DNA of 42,416 nucleotides from Sphingobacteriaceae bacterium DW12 (GCA_000783305.1 JROE01000020.1:1-42416); one strand, 5' to 3'; numbered from the stretch's first letter, positions 9,221 through 15,760 are shown. The notes: generated by a model not told the origin, from the letters alone. A program made the numbers and translations.

Positions 9221-9793
9221 TTATTTAAATAGGAGGAGTATCAGTAATCCCCAAGTCGTATGATCCAGTGAAAGCTTATTCTTAAGGGCTTTGATAGCGC
9301 GTGACTTATTCATGTACACAGATGATATGGGAATTTGGAGGGAGATCGATATTTCTTGGGGGTCCAGCTCTTCAAAAAAAGAGAATTTGAATATCTCTTT
9401 CTGCAGAGGAGGAAGATTTTCCACCTCCTCATATAATTGTTGGACCAGCTCGGTACGGATAATCTTGGTTAGCGTGTCTTGATCTTGTAGGATCAAGGAT
9501 TCGTATTCCTGAAAATCGTCCGTCATGCGTTCGTGTACGACTTTTCGAAGCTGATTGAGGCAGGCATTTTTGGTGGCCACATACAAAAAAGCTCTTAGAT
9601 TTTCGAGTGTCGTGAATTGGGTACGAAGGCCCCAGGCTTTGACAAACGAATCGGAGACAATCTCTTCAGCAGCATCTTCGTCCTTGAGATATTTGGTTGC
9701 AAAGTGAATTAAAGTAGGGTTCAATCGATAGAATATGTCCGTTAGGGCACCCTCGTTCCCATTGGCAAATCCCTCTATTAAATTCGATCCCAT
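9221..9793 (-). CDS. ECF RNA polymerase sigma factor, FecI-like (locus 1)
   Basis: A 190-aa ECF sigma factor with a region 2 at about residues 10-85 (LKDEDAAEEIVSDSFVKAWG, then FLYVATKNACLNQLR) and a region 4 at about 120-175 (LPPLQKEIFKFSFFEELDPQEI, SSVYMNKSRAIKALKNKL) for -35 recognition. Length is normal. The ATG start gives MGSNLIEGF. It should be held inactive by the FecR protein encoded next and drive the susCD operon. The CTAGGGAT-N14-GAACCT motif found around the locus-2 sigma gene was not seen upstream here, so this factor probably reads a different promoter. Confidence 0.92.
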   Translation of the reverse strand: MGSNLIEGFANGNEGALTDIFYRLNPTLIHFATKYLKDEDAAEEIVSDSFVKAWGLRTQFTTLENLRAFLYVATKNACLNQLRKVVHERMTDDFQEYESLILQDQDTLTKIIRTELVQQLYEEVENLPPLQKEIFKFSFFEELDPQEISISLQIPISSVYMNKSRAIKALKNKLSLDHTTWGLLILLLFK

Positions 9794-9996
9794 TCCTCAA
9801 TGATTAAAATTATCGCGCACTACTTTTGTTTAGGTAAGGGATTCGACCCCCAGGTACATTTTATCCGAGGTCAAGATAAAAATGTTTTGCCATCAATGCA
9901 AAATTAAAAAATGATGTACAAAATGTTAAGCAGCTATTTACTACCCTATTCTTGTACTTACCAAGGCTTTTGGCTATATGGGTGACAGCTATTTTG

Positions 9997-10962
9997 TCAA
10001 TCGGGCGTATCGTTTGTATCGAGTAGCCCCTCATCGTTTGCAACTTCTATTCTTTGACTCAATATATTCCCGCGCCAATTCGTGGAGTCCAGCAAGTCTT
10101 CGGTAATATTGGTCAGATAGGCTGGGCTAATGACCAATAGGTTATCGATTTGGAATCGATTCAAAGAGCAACTTGCCACAAAACGATCGTAGAGTGTCTT
10201 TGCCCATCTCAATTGCGTAGGATATTCATTTATCGCGACAATATGCGCCAAATTGGCTCTATGCCCTTTTTGATACTCCCCAAACCACTGCTGTGCAGCT
10301 GTAGGCAGTAGGTCTTTTATCTTCTGCTTGGTATGCAACATTTCGCCCGACCTGAGGTATAGCGTAGTGATGGATTTACAGGATTTGATGAGCAAGATAT
10401 CCAATAGGATTGTTTCCTTGATCATATGGTTGGAAGCTTTTGGTATTTCCGCTTCAACTTCACTATCATTCTTCAACGAAGCTTCAATTTTTATCCGTTC
10501 CATAAGAGAAGCCACCCAGCGCTCCATATGTCCAAACAAAAGAGCCTGATCTGGTCTATGCCAAACCCAAAGTGCATAGGATATGAAGCACCCCAGAAAA
10601 AAGAAAACCCCACCTGTCCAATAATTACTGCTGAAGAGATTTTCGCTTTTCAATAAGAAGGCAAAGGCCAGCAAAGCCACATTAAAAATAAAGATAGGGA
10701 TGATAGCTGTCAACATGTAATACAATCGTTTTTTAGGTCGGCTCCATTTGGATTGTCTTCCAATACCAATCAAGGTGAGAAAGCAATACACAAATTCGAT
10801 GTAGAATATATACCCCGTTGTCAAAAAAACAGTAATCGCAAAAAGTGCCCAAAATTTACCATTATGAGCAAAAGTCCCAAAGAGGTAAAATTTCCTGTTG
10901 GTCGTGAGTAGATACGCCATAGGGAGGACATAGATTAAATATTTAAAAAATATACTCTTCAT
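9997..10962 (-). CDS. membrane-anchored LytTR-type transcription regulator
   Basis: A 321-aa protein. The N-terminal 150 residues hold four probable membrane helices (for example FWALFAITVFLTTGYIFYIE, AIIPIFIFNVALLAFAFLL and GVFFFLGCFISYALWVW). The C-terminal part (about 195-270) reads as a LytTR DNA-binding domain: ILLIKSCKSITTLYLRSGEM, LHTKQKIKDLLPTAA, then a W...QKGHRANLAHIVAINEY segment matching the family's conserved F.R.HRS.IVNL.HI core. Regulators made of a membrane bundle plus LytTR occur in Bacteroidota and may sense something at the membrane. It is transcribed away from the 125-aa gene at 11221, sharing a 258-nt intergenic region that contains a perfect dyad. LytTR assignment rests on pattern matching by eye. 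Confidence 0.68.
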   Translation of the reverse strand: MKSIFFKYLIYVLPMAYLLTTNRKFYLFGTFAHNGKFWALFAITVFLTTGYIFYIEFVYCFLTLIGIGRQSKWSRPKKRLYYMLTAIIPIFIFNVALLAFAFLLKSENLFSSNYWTGGVFFFLGCFISYALWVWHRPDQALLFGHMERWVASLMERIKIEASLKNDSEVEAEIPKASNHMIKETILLDILLIKSCKSITTLYLRSGEMLHTKQKIKDLLPTAAQQWFGEYQKGHRANLAHIVAINEYPTQLRWAKTLYDRFVASCSLNRFQIDNLLVISPAYLTNITEDLLDSTNWRGNILSQRIEVANDEGLLDTNDTPD

Positions 10963-11082
10963 AACAAGGTTTAAACGAAGTACGATCCGGCATATTCCGA
11001 AATCTCACAACGGCATGGTTAGTAGCAACGTGTAAATTATAAAACAATATTTTAAAAACAAAACAAATTTTTATGTCACCGA

Positions 11083-11106
11083 AAAAAGTGACGTTCGTCA
11101 CTTTTT
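11083..11106. promoter_or_regulatory. perfect dyad in the divergent intergenic region
   Basis: AAAAAGTGAC / GTCACTTTTT are separated by GTTC, and a third GTCAC lies just left at about 11075. It sits between two divergently transcribed genes (starts at 10962 and 11221), so no transcript should end here. This favours an operator or a leader hairpin over a terminator. Confidence 0.5.
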
Positions 11107-11220
11107 AAATTACCGAGTTATCCACATTTTACAGAAAACAGTTAAAATTCAACCCCCTGAGGTGTTCCCGCCCTCTCCTCATTCCCTTTCTTTGTAGAAC
11201 ACAAATAAAAACGAATAATT

Positions 11221-11598
11221 ATGAAACAAATTTTTAATGCAACTGGGGTAGCAATTGTACAGGCTGACCAGCTATCGTTGTCAGTTGTCGAACGTGCGAC
11301 TAGCATGCAAGAACTTCAAAACAATTTTGCTGTTTGGATGAATGACCACTTTATCCTCACCGCAACCCAACAGCAACAAATAGATGCGATGCCCGCTCCT
11401 TTTGTTGAAGAATTGACTAACGCCATTGCTTATGAAATGAACATTGGCAATACGATTACATTTGCCAAAGAAGATCCTGCAGATGGCAAAAAGGACAAAG
11501 ACATCTTGATGTCTTATGCCACTTTACAGCGTCTATCATTTGGCACAGCTGCTATCCAAAAGACTAGGACCTTACAGATTTTGATTCACTATCGGTAG
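11221..11598 (+). CDS. hypothetical protein, 125 aa
   Basis: No family recognised. A soluble protein without signal peptide or membrane segment, starting at an ATG (MKQIFNATGVAIVQADQLSL). It has no cysteines. Residues 27-85 look helical (MQELQNNFAVWMNDHFILTA, QQQQIDAMPAPFVEELTNAI). It lies 34 nt upstream of the first small M(P/A)WY protein and is probably co-transcribed with it. It is divergent from the LytTR regulator. The C-terminal stretch (LQILIHYR) is basic. Coding quality is supported by a clean ATG, good spacing and operon context; its function cannot be inferred, though a partner role for the small Cys protein is possible. Confidence 0.65.
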   Translation: MKQIFNATGVAIVQADQLSLSVVERATSMQELQNNFAVWMNDHFILTATQQQQIDAMPAPFVEELTNAIAYEMNIGNTITFAKEDPADGKKDKDILMSYATLQRLSFGTAAIQKTRTLQILIHYR

Positions 11599-11632
11599 AC
11601 ATACACCTCTATTGTAAAAACAGGAATTCATC

Positions 11633-11851
11633 ATGGCATGGTTTATACTGAACGGATCCGATCCGACCGACCCAAAAGATTACAATTTGCTCACCTCATT
11701 GCCCCAATGTTGCGGAAACACATGTATCTGCGCCATTCAGGCCAATAATGATGGATATGATAGGCCGCAGCTCACACTGGCTCTGCAAGAGGAAATCAAA
11801 TCCAGTCTTGCTCGAAGGCAATCATCGATCAATGTCATCCTAAGAGATTAG
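11633..11851 (+). CDS. small Cys-containing MAWF/MPWY-family protein, copy 1 (72 aa)
   Basis: A member of a six-copy family in this island. It opens with MAWFILNGSDPTDPKDYNLL and contains the core C-(x6)-C-AIQA (here within PQCCGNTCICAIQANNDG). It ends with a helical EEIKSSLARRQSSINVILRD segment matching the EI..AL.NRT.S.NVLL ending of its paralogues. No signal peptide and no membrane helix. This is the outlying copy, 2.3 kb from the array. It lacks the hairpin and repeat that precede most array copies, so it may be the older form. Its stop codon region overlaps the end of the convergent DUF6088 gene by 4 nt. No function known to me. Confidence 0.75.
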   Translation: MAWFILNGSDPTDPKDYNLLTSLPQCCGNTCICAIQANNDGYDRPQLTLALQEEIKSSLARRQSSINVILRD

Positions 11852-12579
11852 TATAGCTTCCACTTATCGGGGTCGCGGATTACCCTCCCGACCCCTTTAA
11901 AGCTATATTGCTTTTTTGGCTGCATAGATTTATGTATAGTAGTCGCCAGCTCATCAAAATAGAGGGTCTCCAACATAGCACCGAGTAATGCCCTTGTCGA
12001 GGGAAGATATTTTTTGGAGAGCTGAGACAGTAGACTTACCTCCCGCTTGCGTAACTCTCGAAGCATCTGCAACAAACATTCACAGGAAAGCAGCAACGTG
12101 GTATCCGGCATGTGTTTGATGTACCGGATAGCATCCAACAATTGGAGGAGCCGTATATTCTCTGACGTAATGATATTACGCTGTCGATGAAAAATAATCC
12201 TATATCTATCTCGCTGCATTTCGGAGCGTTGTCCATTGCAGCCAATGTGAATTTCATAGGACTCCTTGGTGGTCAGTCCCATTGTCTTGTAAACTGTGAG
12301 GCCCGTGAGGTATCCTTTTACCACATCCCCATCTTGTAGCAGGTCTTGCACCAACTCCGTCTTGTATTGATAGCTATCTGTAGGATCATTAGCTTGTAAC
12401 GCACAGTATTTTCCTTTGGATACCTTAATAATTTCACGCCAAAGCGCCATTCGGTTCAAGGTTCGGATGATAGATTCGGGTTTGTATCCATTCGTGACAA
12501 AGTCCTTTGCAGTAAAAACATAATTAGGGGGCATCAGCCTCACCTTTGATCGGATGTATTCCGCAATTTTCATTTCCAT
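11848..12579 (-). CDS. DUF6088 family protein (AbiEi antitoxin-like winged helix)
   Basis: 243 aa. The N-terminus (MKIAEYIRSKVRLMPPNYVFTAKDFV) followed by SIIRTLNRMALWREIIKVSKGKYCAL is the winged-helix pattern of DUF6088, related to AbiEi-type antitoxins. The middle (DVVKGYLTGLTVYKTMGLTT) also fits that family. No AbiEii-type nucleotidyltransferase toxin gene lies beside it, so it is an orphan and more likely a regulator than half of a toxin pair. A sequence closely matching the locus-2 promoter-like motif lies only about 20 nt upstream of the start, which suggests control together with the locus-2 genes. ATG starts at 12579 and 12573 are both possible. It is convergent with small-protein copy 1. 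Confidence 0.75.
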   Translation of the reverse strand: MEMKIAEYIRSKVRLMPPNYVFTAKDFVTNGYKPESIIRTLNRMALWREIIKVSKGKYCALQANDPTDSYQYKTELVQDLLQDGDVVKGYLTGLTVYKTMGLTTKESYEIHIGCNGQRSEMQRDRYRIIFHRQRNIITSENIRLLQLLDAIRYIKHMPDTTLLLSCECLLQMLRELRKREVSLLSQLSKKYLPSTRALLGAMLETLYFDELATTIHKSMQPKKQYSFKGVGRVIRDPDKWKLY

Positions 12580-12590
12580 AGTATAGCGCT

Positions 12591-12628
12591 ATATCAATAG
12601 GTTCCTTTTGCGTCCACCATCTCTGGAA
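12591..12628 (-). promoter_or_regulatory. CTAGGGAT-N14-GAACCT motif, site 8 (before the DUF6088 gene)
   Basis: On the minus strand it reads CCAGAGAT, 14 nt, GAACCTATTGATATA. The right half (AAAAGGAACCT and TATTGATATA) is nearly identical to the site before susC of locus 2 (22295-22323). GAACCT ends only about 20 nt before the ATG, so the motif fits a promoter or operator better than a structured leader RNA. Confidence 0.6.
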
Positions 12629-12905
12629 TAACAGCTCATAAATAAAGATTTTTCTTAAAAAAGGCTTATACTGCTTTAAGTTATGCATAGACAAACAACA
12701 GAATAAAAAAATTAATTTTGTTTTATGAATGTTTTTATTTTATTTTTAATAAAACTTTCATCAACGATTTGTCGATTAGGTAAGCTGAAGAAATTTATGC
12801 TTATGTATTATCTGTGCAAACTTTAACATTGAATGTATCTATCCGGATGTTAGACCGTGCTGTTCTTGGATAGGTGCCATCAATGCCACCACCAAGATGT
12901 AAACT
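12629..12905. other. non-coding gap before the Crp/Fnr-like gene
   Basis: Together with the motif before it, this is a stretch of about 325 bases without a gene (12580-12905). It is AT-rich between 12640 and 12800. No convincing ORF, terminator or -7 element was recognised. It presumably carries the divergent promoters for the DUF6088 and Crp/Fnr-like genes. Confidence 0.4.
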
Positions 12906-13517
12906 ATGGAAGAGTTTAAACGAAAATTGATTGGGCAATACCTCCAATCCAAACTCATGTTAACTCCTGAGCGGTTAGAATTTTTAATCGAGCGTGTCAG
13001 CCGGGTATGCCGTATTCAGACAACAATCAAATATCAAGAGCTTGAGGAGGAAGGCGCTGCCGACCTTGGGCGGGTATGGTTTTCTATTGACGGCATGGTA
13101 CACAGTTACTACTATAACAAAGCCACTGGCAGTATACACGGTACCCAGATTTGGAAAAAGATGGAACTTATCCTATTTCCGGCCAGCTTAATTCGAGGCG
13201 ACTATCGCACCAATCATATACAGATGCTTGAACCCGGCAAGGTATTGTCGGTATCCTATCCCGATGCCCTAGCGCTACGCAATGAATTCAGCGAGATTGC
13301 CGAAATTGTCGAACAAGTGGCCATCCTCAACGAAAAGGCCTACAAACATCGTGTCATGCTCTTCAATGAACCTTCCCTAGTGCGAATCATTCGTTTCGAA
13401 GAGGAAAATCCACTCTTTTCTAAAATCGCCAACGAGACTATCAAAGCTACACACCTCGGTCTCAGTCGTCAAACCTATAGCCGTTTGAAAAAAAAGGTGT
13501 CTACCCGAAAAGGCTAG
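12906..13517 (+). CDS. Crp/Fnr-family transcription regulator (divergent)
   Basis: 203 aa. Residues about 25-125 fit the cNMP-binding jelly-roll seen in Bacteroidota Crp/Fnr-like proteins (IKYQELEEEG, VWFSIDGMVHSYYYNKATGS, LEPGKVLSVSYPDALAL). The nucleotide-pocket residues of true CRP are not evident. The C-terminal helix-turn-helix is the shortened form (ETIKATHLGLSRQTYSRLKKK). The ATG at 12906 was chosen. It precedes the mauE-like gene and the small-protein array by about 200 nt, so it is the likely local regulator. The nested inverted repeats just after its stop could be its terminator, its operator, or both. The ligand is unknown. Confidence 0.78.
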   Translation: MEEFKRKLIGQYLQSKLMLTPERLEFLIERVSRVCRIQTTIKYQELEEEGAADLGRVWFSIDGMVHSYYYNKATGSIHGTQIWKKMELILFPASLIRGDYRTNHIQMLEPGKVLSVSYPDALALRNEFSEIAEIVEQVAILNEKAYKHRVMLFNEPSLVRIIRFEEENPLFSKIANETIKATHLGLSRQTYSRLKKKVSTRKG

Positions 13518-13581
13518 TATAAAAAACAAGAAAAAAACATCATAACAGTATCACTGTCGAATATTTGATGACGGTATTGTA

Positions 13582-13658
13582 ACATTTGCGACAATCAAAT
13601 TGTAAAAGAAATTACAATTTGATTGTCCGCTTTTTCACAACAAAACTGTCGCAAATGT
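13582..13658. promoter_or_regulatory. nested inverted repeats between the Crp-like and mauE-like genes
   Basis: The inner perfect 16-bp inverted repeat is GACAATCAAATTGTAA (13590-13605) / TTACAATTTGATTGTC (13612-13627), loop AAGAAA, followed by CCGCTTTTTC, so it can act as the terminator of the Crp-like gene. It is enclosed by an outer perfect 12-bp pair, ACATTTGCGACA (13582-13593) / TGTCGCAAATGT (13647-13658). The outer pair is not needed for termination. It resembles an operator or an alternative fold upstream of the mauE-like gene. Confidence 0.7.
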
Positions 13659-13725
13659 GCTAACACTCCCTTCCCTATTGTCCCGACCTTAGTATCAGTT
13701 TATTACACCAGATAAAACTGTTATT

Positions 13726-14163
13726 ATGATATCGACATTCATTATATATCTCATCGTTTTACTTTTTGTCCTGCTTTGGGCCTATGCTTCGCTACCGAAG
13801 TTTTTTAAGTTCAAGCAGTTTTACGAGATATTGAAATCGCAGGCTATTCCCAAGTGGAGTGTCCCTGTGTTGACAGTACTGCTTCCTCTTGTTGAACTAT
13901 CGGTGATGTTGATGTTATTGTTTCCAGAGACTCGCTTGCTCGGATTATATCTCTCCTTCGGCTTGATGTTCGTCTTCACCATTTATGTAGGCGGCATCAT
14001 TTATCAAGTCTATGATATCTATCCCTGTCCCTGCGGCGCGTTGTTCAGACGGATGAGCTGGAAGCGACACTTTAAAGTTAATATGTGGTTGACCGCTATT
14101 GCCCTATTTGGGGTGCTGATCATGGAGTTCGGATGGTTTCACTTTAAAGTTTATGCTTTTTGA
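13726..14163 (+). CDS. MauE/DoxX-type redox-associated membrane protein
   Basis: A 145-aa integral membrane protein with four helices (about 5-25, 45-70, 78-100 and 118-138). It matches the MauE/DoxX-like pattern: FKFKQFYEILKSQAIPKWSV after helix 1, PLVELSVMLMLLFPETRLLG, and a CPCGALFRRMSWKRHFKVN segment with a paired Cys motif before the last helix. MauE-like proteins are thought to help disulfide or redox processing of exported partners. The first array small protein starts 21 nt after this stop, and the last bases of this gene (ending AAAGTTTATGCTTTTTGA) recur before later array copies. The gene is thus part of the duplicated unit's edge. Likely job: redox handling of the small Cys proteins (inference). 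Confidence 0.8.
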   Translation: MISTFIIYLIVLLFVLLWAYASLPKFFKFKQFYEILKSQAIPKWSVPVLTVLLPLVELSVMLMLLFPETRLLGLYLSFGLMFVFTIYVGGIIYQVYDIYPCPCGALFRRMSWKRHFKVNMWLTAIALFGVLIMEFGWFHFKVYAF

Positions 14164-14175
14164 TGTATAAAAGCA
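14154..14175 (+). repeat. start-proximal hairpin, repeated before array copies 2, 4, 5 and 6
   Basis: TGCTTTT / AAAAGCA with loop TGATGTAT overlaps the mauE-like stop codon and lies 8 nt before the ATG of copy 2. The same hairpin recurs at 15002-15023 (same loop), 15353-15371 (GCTTTT / AAAAGC, loop changed) and 15778-15799 (loop TGATTTAT). Stem kept while the loop varies suggests a functional RNA or DNA element, perhaps controlling translation start. Confidence 0.7.
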
Positions 14176-14183
14176 CCCCAGCT

Positions 14184-14444
14184 ATGCCTTGGTATATCTT
14201 CACCCCCTGCTGTTCGAAAGACGGAGACCCGAAAGACAGCAATCAATACACCCTCTACGGAAATGGCAGTCACCCGCCCTACTGTGAGGGCTACGTTAAG
14301 ATCTGTGCGATACAGGCCCGTGACCACCACAAGAAGCCAATCATTACCTGCGATTTAGAAGCTGAGATTTGCTGTGCCCTAGAGCATCACACCAGCACCA
14401 CCAATGTGCTGCTCAAAGGCAACCCTTGTGGAGTGTGCAATTGA
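14184..14444 (+). CDS. small Cys-rich MPWY-family protein, copy 2 (86 aa)
   Basis: It starts MPWYIFTPCCSKDGDPKDSN and holds PPYC-x6-CAIQA and the ending TSTTNVLLKG, with an extra Cys-containing tail (NPCGVCN) not present in other copies. It has nine Cys, the most in the family. An in-frame ATG at 14163 overlaps the mauE-like stop. The start at 14184 is preferred because in copy 5 the equivalent upstream codons are out of frame, so only the M(P/A)WY start is common to all copies. No signal peptide. The hairpin at 14154-14175 lies just upstream. Probably co-transcribed with the mauE-like gene. Function unknown. Confidence 0.72.
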   Translation: MPWYIFTPCCSKDGDPKDSNQYTLYGNGSHPPYCEGYVKICAIQARDHHKKPIITCDLEAEICCALEHHTSTTNVLLKGNPCGVCN

Positions 14445-14477
14445 TAAAAGCTGTATTGCCATGGTGCCTCTGCCTCC

Positions 14478-14544
14478 CCTGAGATAGGTAATCCGTACAA
14501 CAGGTCCGATCACGAGAGAAATCGTACGGACACCTATCCTCAGG
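14478..14544. repeat. large imperfect hairpin (21-nt arms)
   Basis: The arms at 14478-14498 (CCTGAGATAGG...TCCGTAC) and 14524-14544 (GTACGGACACC...CTCAGG) are nearly complementary, with a 25-nt loop. It lies between small-protein copies 2 and 3. No T-tract follows, so a simple terminator is unlikely. It could be a structured RNA or a remnant of a small mobile element. Confidence 0.6.
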
Positions 14545-14582
14545 CTGGTAACTAATAATACATATACAATAAAAAGGGCGAC

Positions 14583-14608
14583 GCCGAAAACCCCGTAAAC
14601 GAGTAGGC
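14583..14608 (+). repeat. 26-bp intergenic repeat R1
   Basis: Starts GCCGAAAACCCC and ends GAGTAGGC. It is one of five copies in the small-protein array; the outer GCC/GGC are complementary. It sits about 42 nt before the start of copy 3. Confidence 0.7.
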
Positions 14609-14649
14609 ACTAGCTTAAAGCGTATGCTTTTAAAAAGTAATGTTGAACG

Positions 14650-14943
14650 ATGAGAATTTGGTATCTATTTACACCGCCACTACACCAGAAAGAGAATCCT
14701 TCCGACCCGCGTCAGTACACCTTGTATGTGGTGGGGAGTAGGCGTCCAAGCAATACTTTGGGGGTTGGGCGCATCTACGCCATCAAAGCACATCCTGATC
14801 ACGAGGGCTTGCCCACCATTGATCACGAAATGCAATGGGAGATTTTCACAGCTATACAGTATGGCTGCGACAGTGAGCATATCATCTTGCGACCGGAGAA
14901 TCTGTACCGCAATGGAACTGTTAAGACCTGGTACCATTTATAA
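14650..14943 (+). CDS. divergent MxWY-family small protein, copy 3 (97 aa, conserved Cys pair lost)
   Basis: It starts MRIWYLFTPPLHQKENPSDP and keeps the YTL and AIKA landmarks (QYTLYVVGS, IYAIKAHPDHEG) and the IILRP counterpart of NVLLK. The two conserved cysteines are replaced: PPSC has become RPSN and CAIQA has become YAIKA. The C-terminus runs about 14 residues past the family end (ENLYRNGTVKTWYHL). One Cys remains (YGCDSE). The hairpin before the start is degenerate (GCTTTTAAAAAG). It may be a decaying copy, or one that took on a role without the disulfide. Repeat R1 lies upstream and R2 just downstream. Confidence 0.6.
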   Translation: MRIWYLFTPPLHQKENPSDPRQYTLYVVGSRRPSNTLGVGRIYAIKAHPDHEGLPTIDHEMQWEIFTAIQYGCDSEHIILRPENLYRNGTVKTWYHL

Positions 14944-14955
14944 AAAAAGGAGCAT

Positions 14956-14981
14956 GCCGAAAATCCTGTAACAGAGTAAGC
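14956..14981 (+). repeat. 26-bp intergenic repeat R2
   Basis: Starts GCCGAAAATCCT and ends AGAGTAAGC. It is followed 15 nt later by AAAGTTTATGCTTTTTGA, the same bases that end the mauE-like gene. Confidence 0.7.
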
Positions 14982-15031
14982 AATTAAGAAATTAAAGTTT
15001 ATGCTTTTTGATGTATAAAAGCACCACGATT

Positions 15032-15265
15032 ATGCCTTGGTATGTATTTAACCCCATCAATTCACCAGCATCTCCTTGCGACCCAAACAACTATGTCCTT
15101 ATCGGGAGTAGTCCTCCTTCATGCCCGGGTCCAAATAAATTTCTTTGTGCCATACAAGCTAGCGACAACATGGAGATTCCCATTATCACTTGTGAACTCT
15201 GTTCAGAAATTGCATTAGCTCTTCAGAATAGAATCGACACTACAAACGTGTTACTTCGTTCCTAG
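15032..15265 (+). CDS. small Cys-rich MPWY-family protein, copy 4 (77 aa)
   Basis: MPWYVFNPINSPASPCDPNN, then YVLIGSSPPSCPGPNKF, LCAIQASDNMEIPIIT, CELCSEIALALQ and DTTNVLLRS. It has five Cys; the conserved pair is spaced C-x7-C here (C-x6-C elsewhere). Its length of 77 aa equals copies 5 and 6. The hairpin at 15002-15023 lies 8 nt before the ATG. No signal peptide or membrane helix. The pattern of fixed landmarks with variable linkers suggests a small folded domain. The C-terminal third (CSEIALALQNR) is predicted helical. Function unknown. Confidence 0.75.
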   Translation: MPWYVFNPINSPASPCDPNNYVLIGSSPPSCPGPNKFLCAIQASDNMEIPIITCELCSEIALALQNRIDTTNVLLRS

Positions 15266-15308
15266 TTTTTCAAAAACGATATAATCTTATTCCATTTACT
15301 AGGAGCAA

Positions 15309-15334
15309 GCCGAAAATCCCGTAATAGAGTAGGC
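15309..15334 (+). repeat. 26-bp intergenic repeat R3
   Basis: Starts GCCGAAAATCCC and ends AGAGTAGGC. Same place relative to the next start codon as R1, R2 and R4b. Confidence 0.7.
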
Positions 15335-15379
15335 AACAAATTTAAACTTTATGCTTTTAGTATTTAAAAGCTCTCTAAT

Positions 15380-15613
15380 ATGCCTTGGTATAAATTCACA
15401 CCCCCAGCATTAGAAACTCCAGATGTGTGTAATCCATTTCACTATACATTGGTAGGCCTTACGCCTCCACCATGCATGGGAAACAAAAATCTTTGTGCTA
15501 TTCAAACTTCAGATAACATGACAAGACCATTCATTACACCACTATTAATTTGCGAAATTGCTAATGCAGTCAATAATAGGACAAACAGCATCAATGCTCT
15601 CTTAGACTTATGA
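15380..15613 (+). CDS. small Cys-containing MPWY-family protein, copy 5 (77 aa)
   Basis: MPWYKFTPPALETPDVCNPF, YTLVGLTPPPCMGNKN, LCAIQTSDNMTRPFIT, LICEIANAVNNRTNSINALLDL. It has four Cys, including the conserved C-x6-C pair. The upstream hairpin has a changed loop and a different spacing, which puts the codons upstream of the ATG out of frame. This is the evidence that the family starts at M(P/A)WY. It is followed by a stretch (15614-15698) without an ORF and then the doublet R4a/R4b, where a further copy may have been lost. Function unknown. Confidence 0.75.
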   Translation: MPWYKFTPPALETPDVCNPFHYTLVGLTPPPCMGNKNLCAIQTSDNMTRPFITPLLICEIANAVNNRTNSINALLDL

Positions 15614-15698
15614 GCTTTTTCAAACAAGAATTTAAAAGAAATAATTACTTAGACTAATAAAACTTGTGCACAAAAGTCTGGCCGGACGTGGGAAGATT

Positions 15699-15723
15699 GC
15701 AGAAAACCCCGAATAGAGTATGC
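15699..15723 (+). repeat. 25-bp intergenic repeat R4a (variant)
   Basis: A variant copy (GCAGAAAACCCCG...AGAGTATGC), only 11 nt before R4b, with no small-protein gene between them. Confidence 0.6.
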
Positions 15724-15734
15724 AAAAGGGCAAT

Positions 15735-15760
15735 GCCGAAAACCCTGTAATAGAGTAAGC
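15735..15760 (+). repeat. 26-bp intergenic repeat R4b
   Basis: Starts GCCGAAAACCCT and ends AGAGTAAGC. The hairpin at 15778-15799 and the start of copy 6 follow. Confidence 0.7.

Noticed and set aside
9861..10043. 60-aa minus-strand ORF downstream of the LytTR gene.
   Set aside because: It overlaps the end of the LytTR gene in another frame and resembles no protein. There is no start context, and composition is that of non-coding DNA.
11848..12579. Type IV toxin-antitoxin pair (AbiE).
   Set aside because: Only the antitoxin-like winged-helix gene is present. No nucleotidyltransferase toxin gene lies on either side.
14163..15031. Longer small-protein starts (MYKST...) overlapping the mauE-like stop.
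   Set aside because: The upstream codons are out of frame in copy 5 and lack the ATG in copy 6. The M(P/A)WY start is shared by the family.
14583..15760. Integron-like cassette array (small genes separated by repeated sites, as with attC).
   Set aside because: The repeats lack the paired core sites (GTTRRRY / RYYYAAC) of attC and no integrase is present. Gene similarity points to tandem duplication.
14583..15760. CRISPR array from the regularly placed 26-bp repeats.
   Set aside because: Spacing is about 330-400 nt with protein genes between, and no cas gene was seen.
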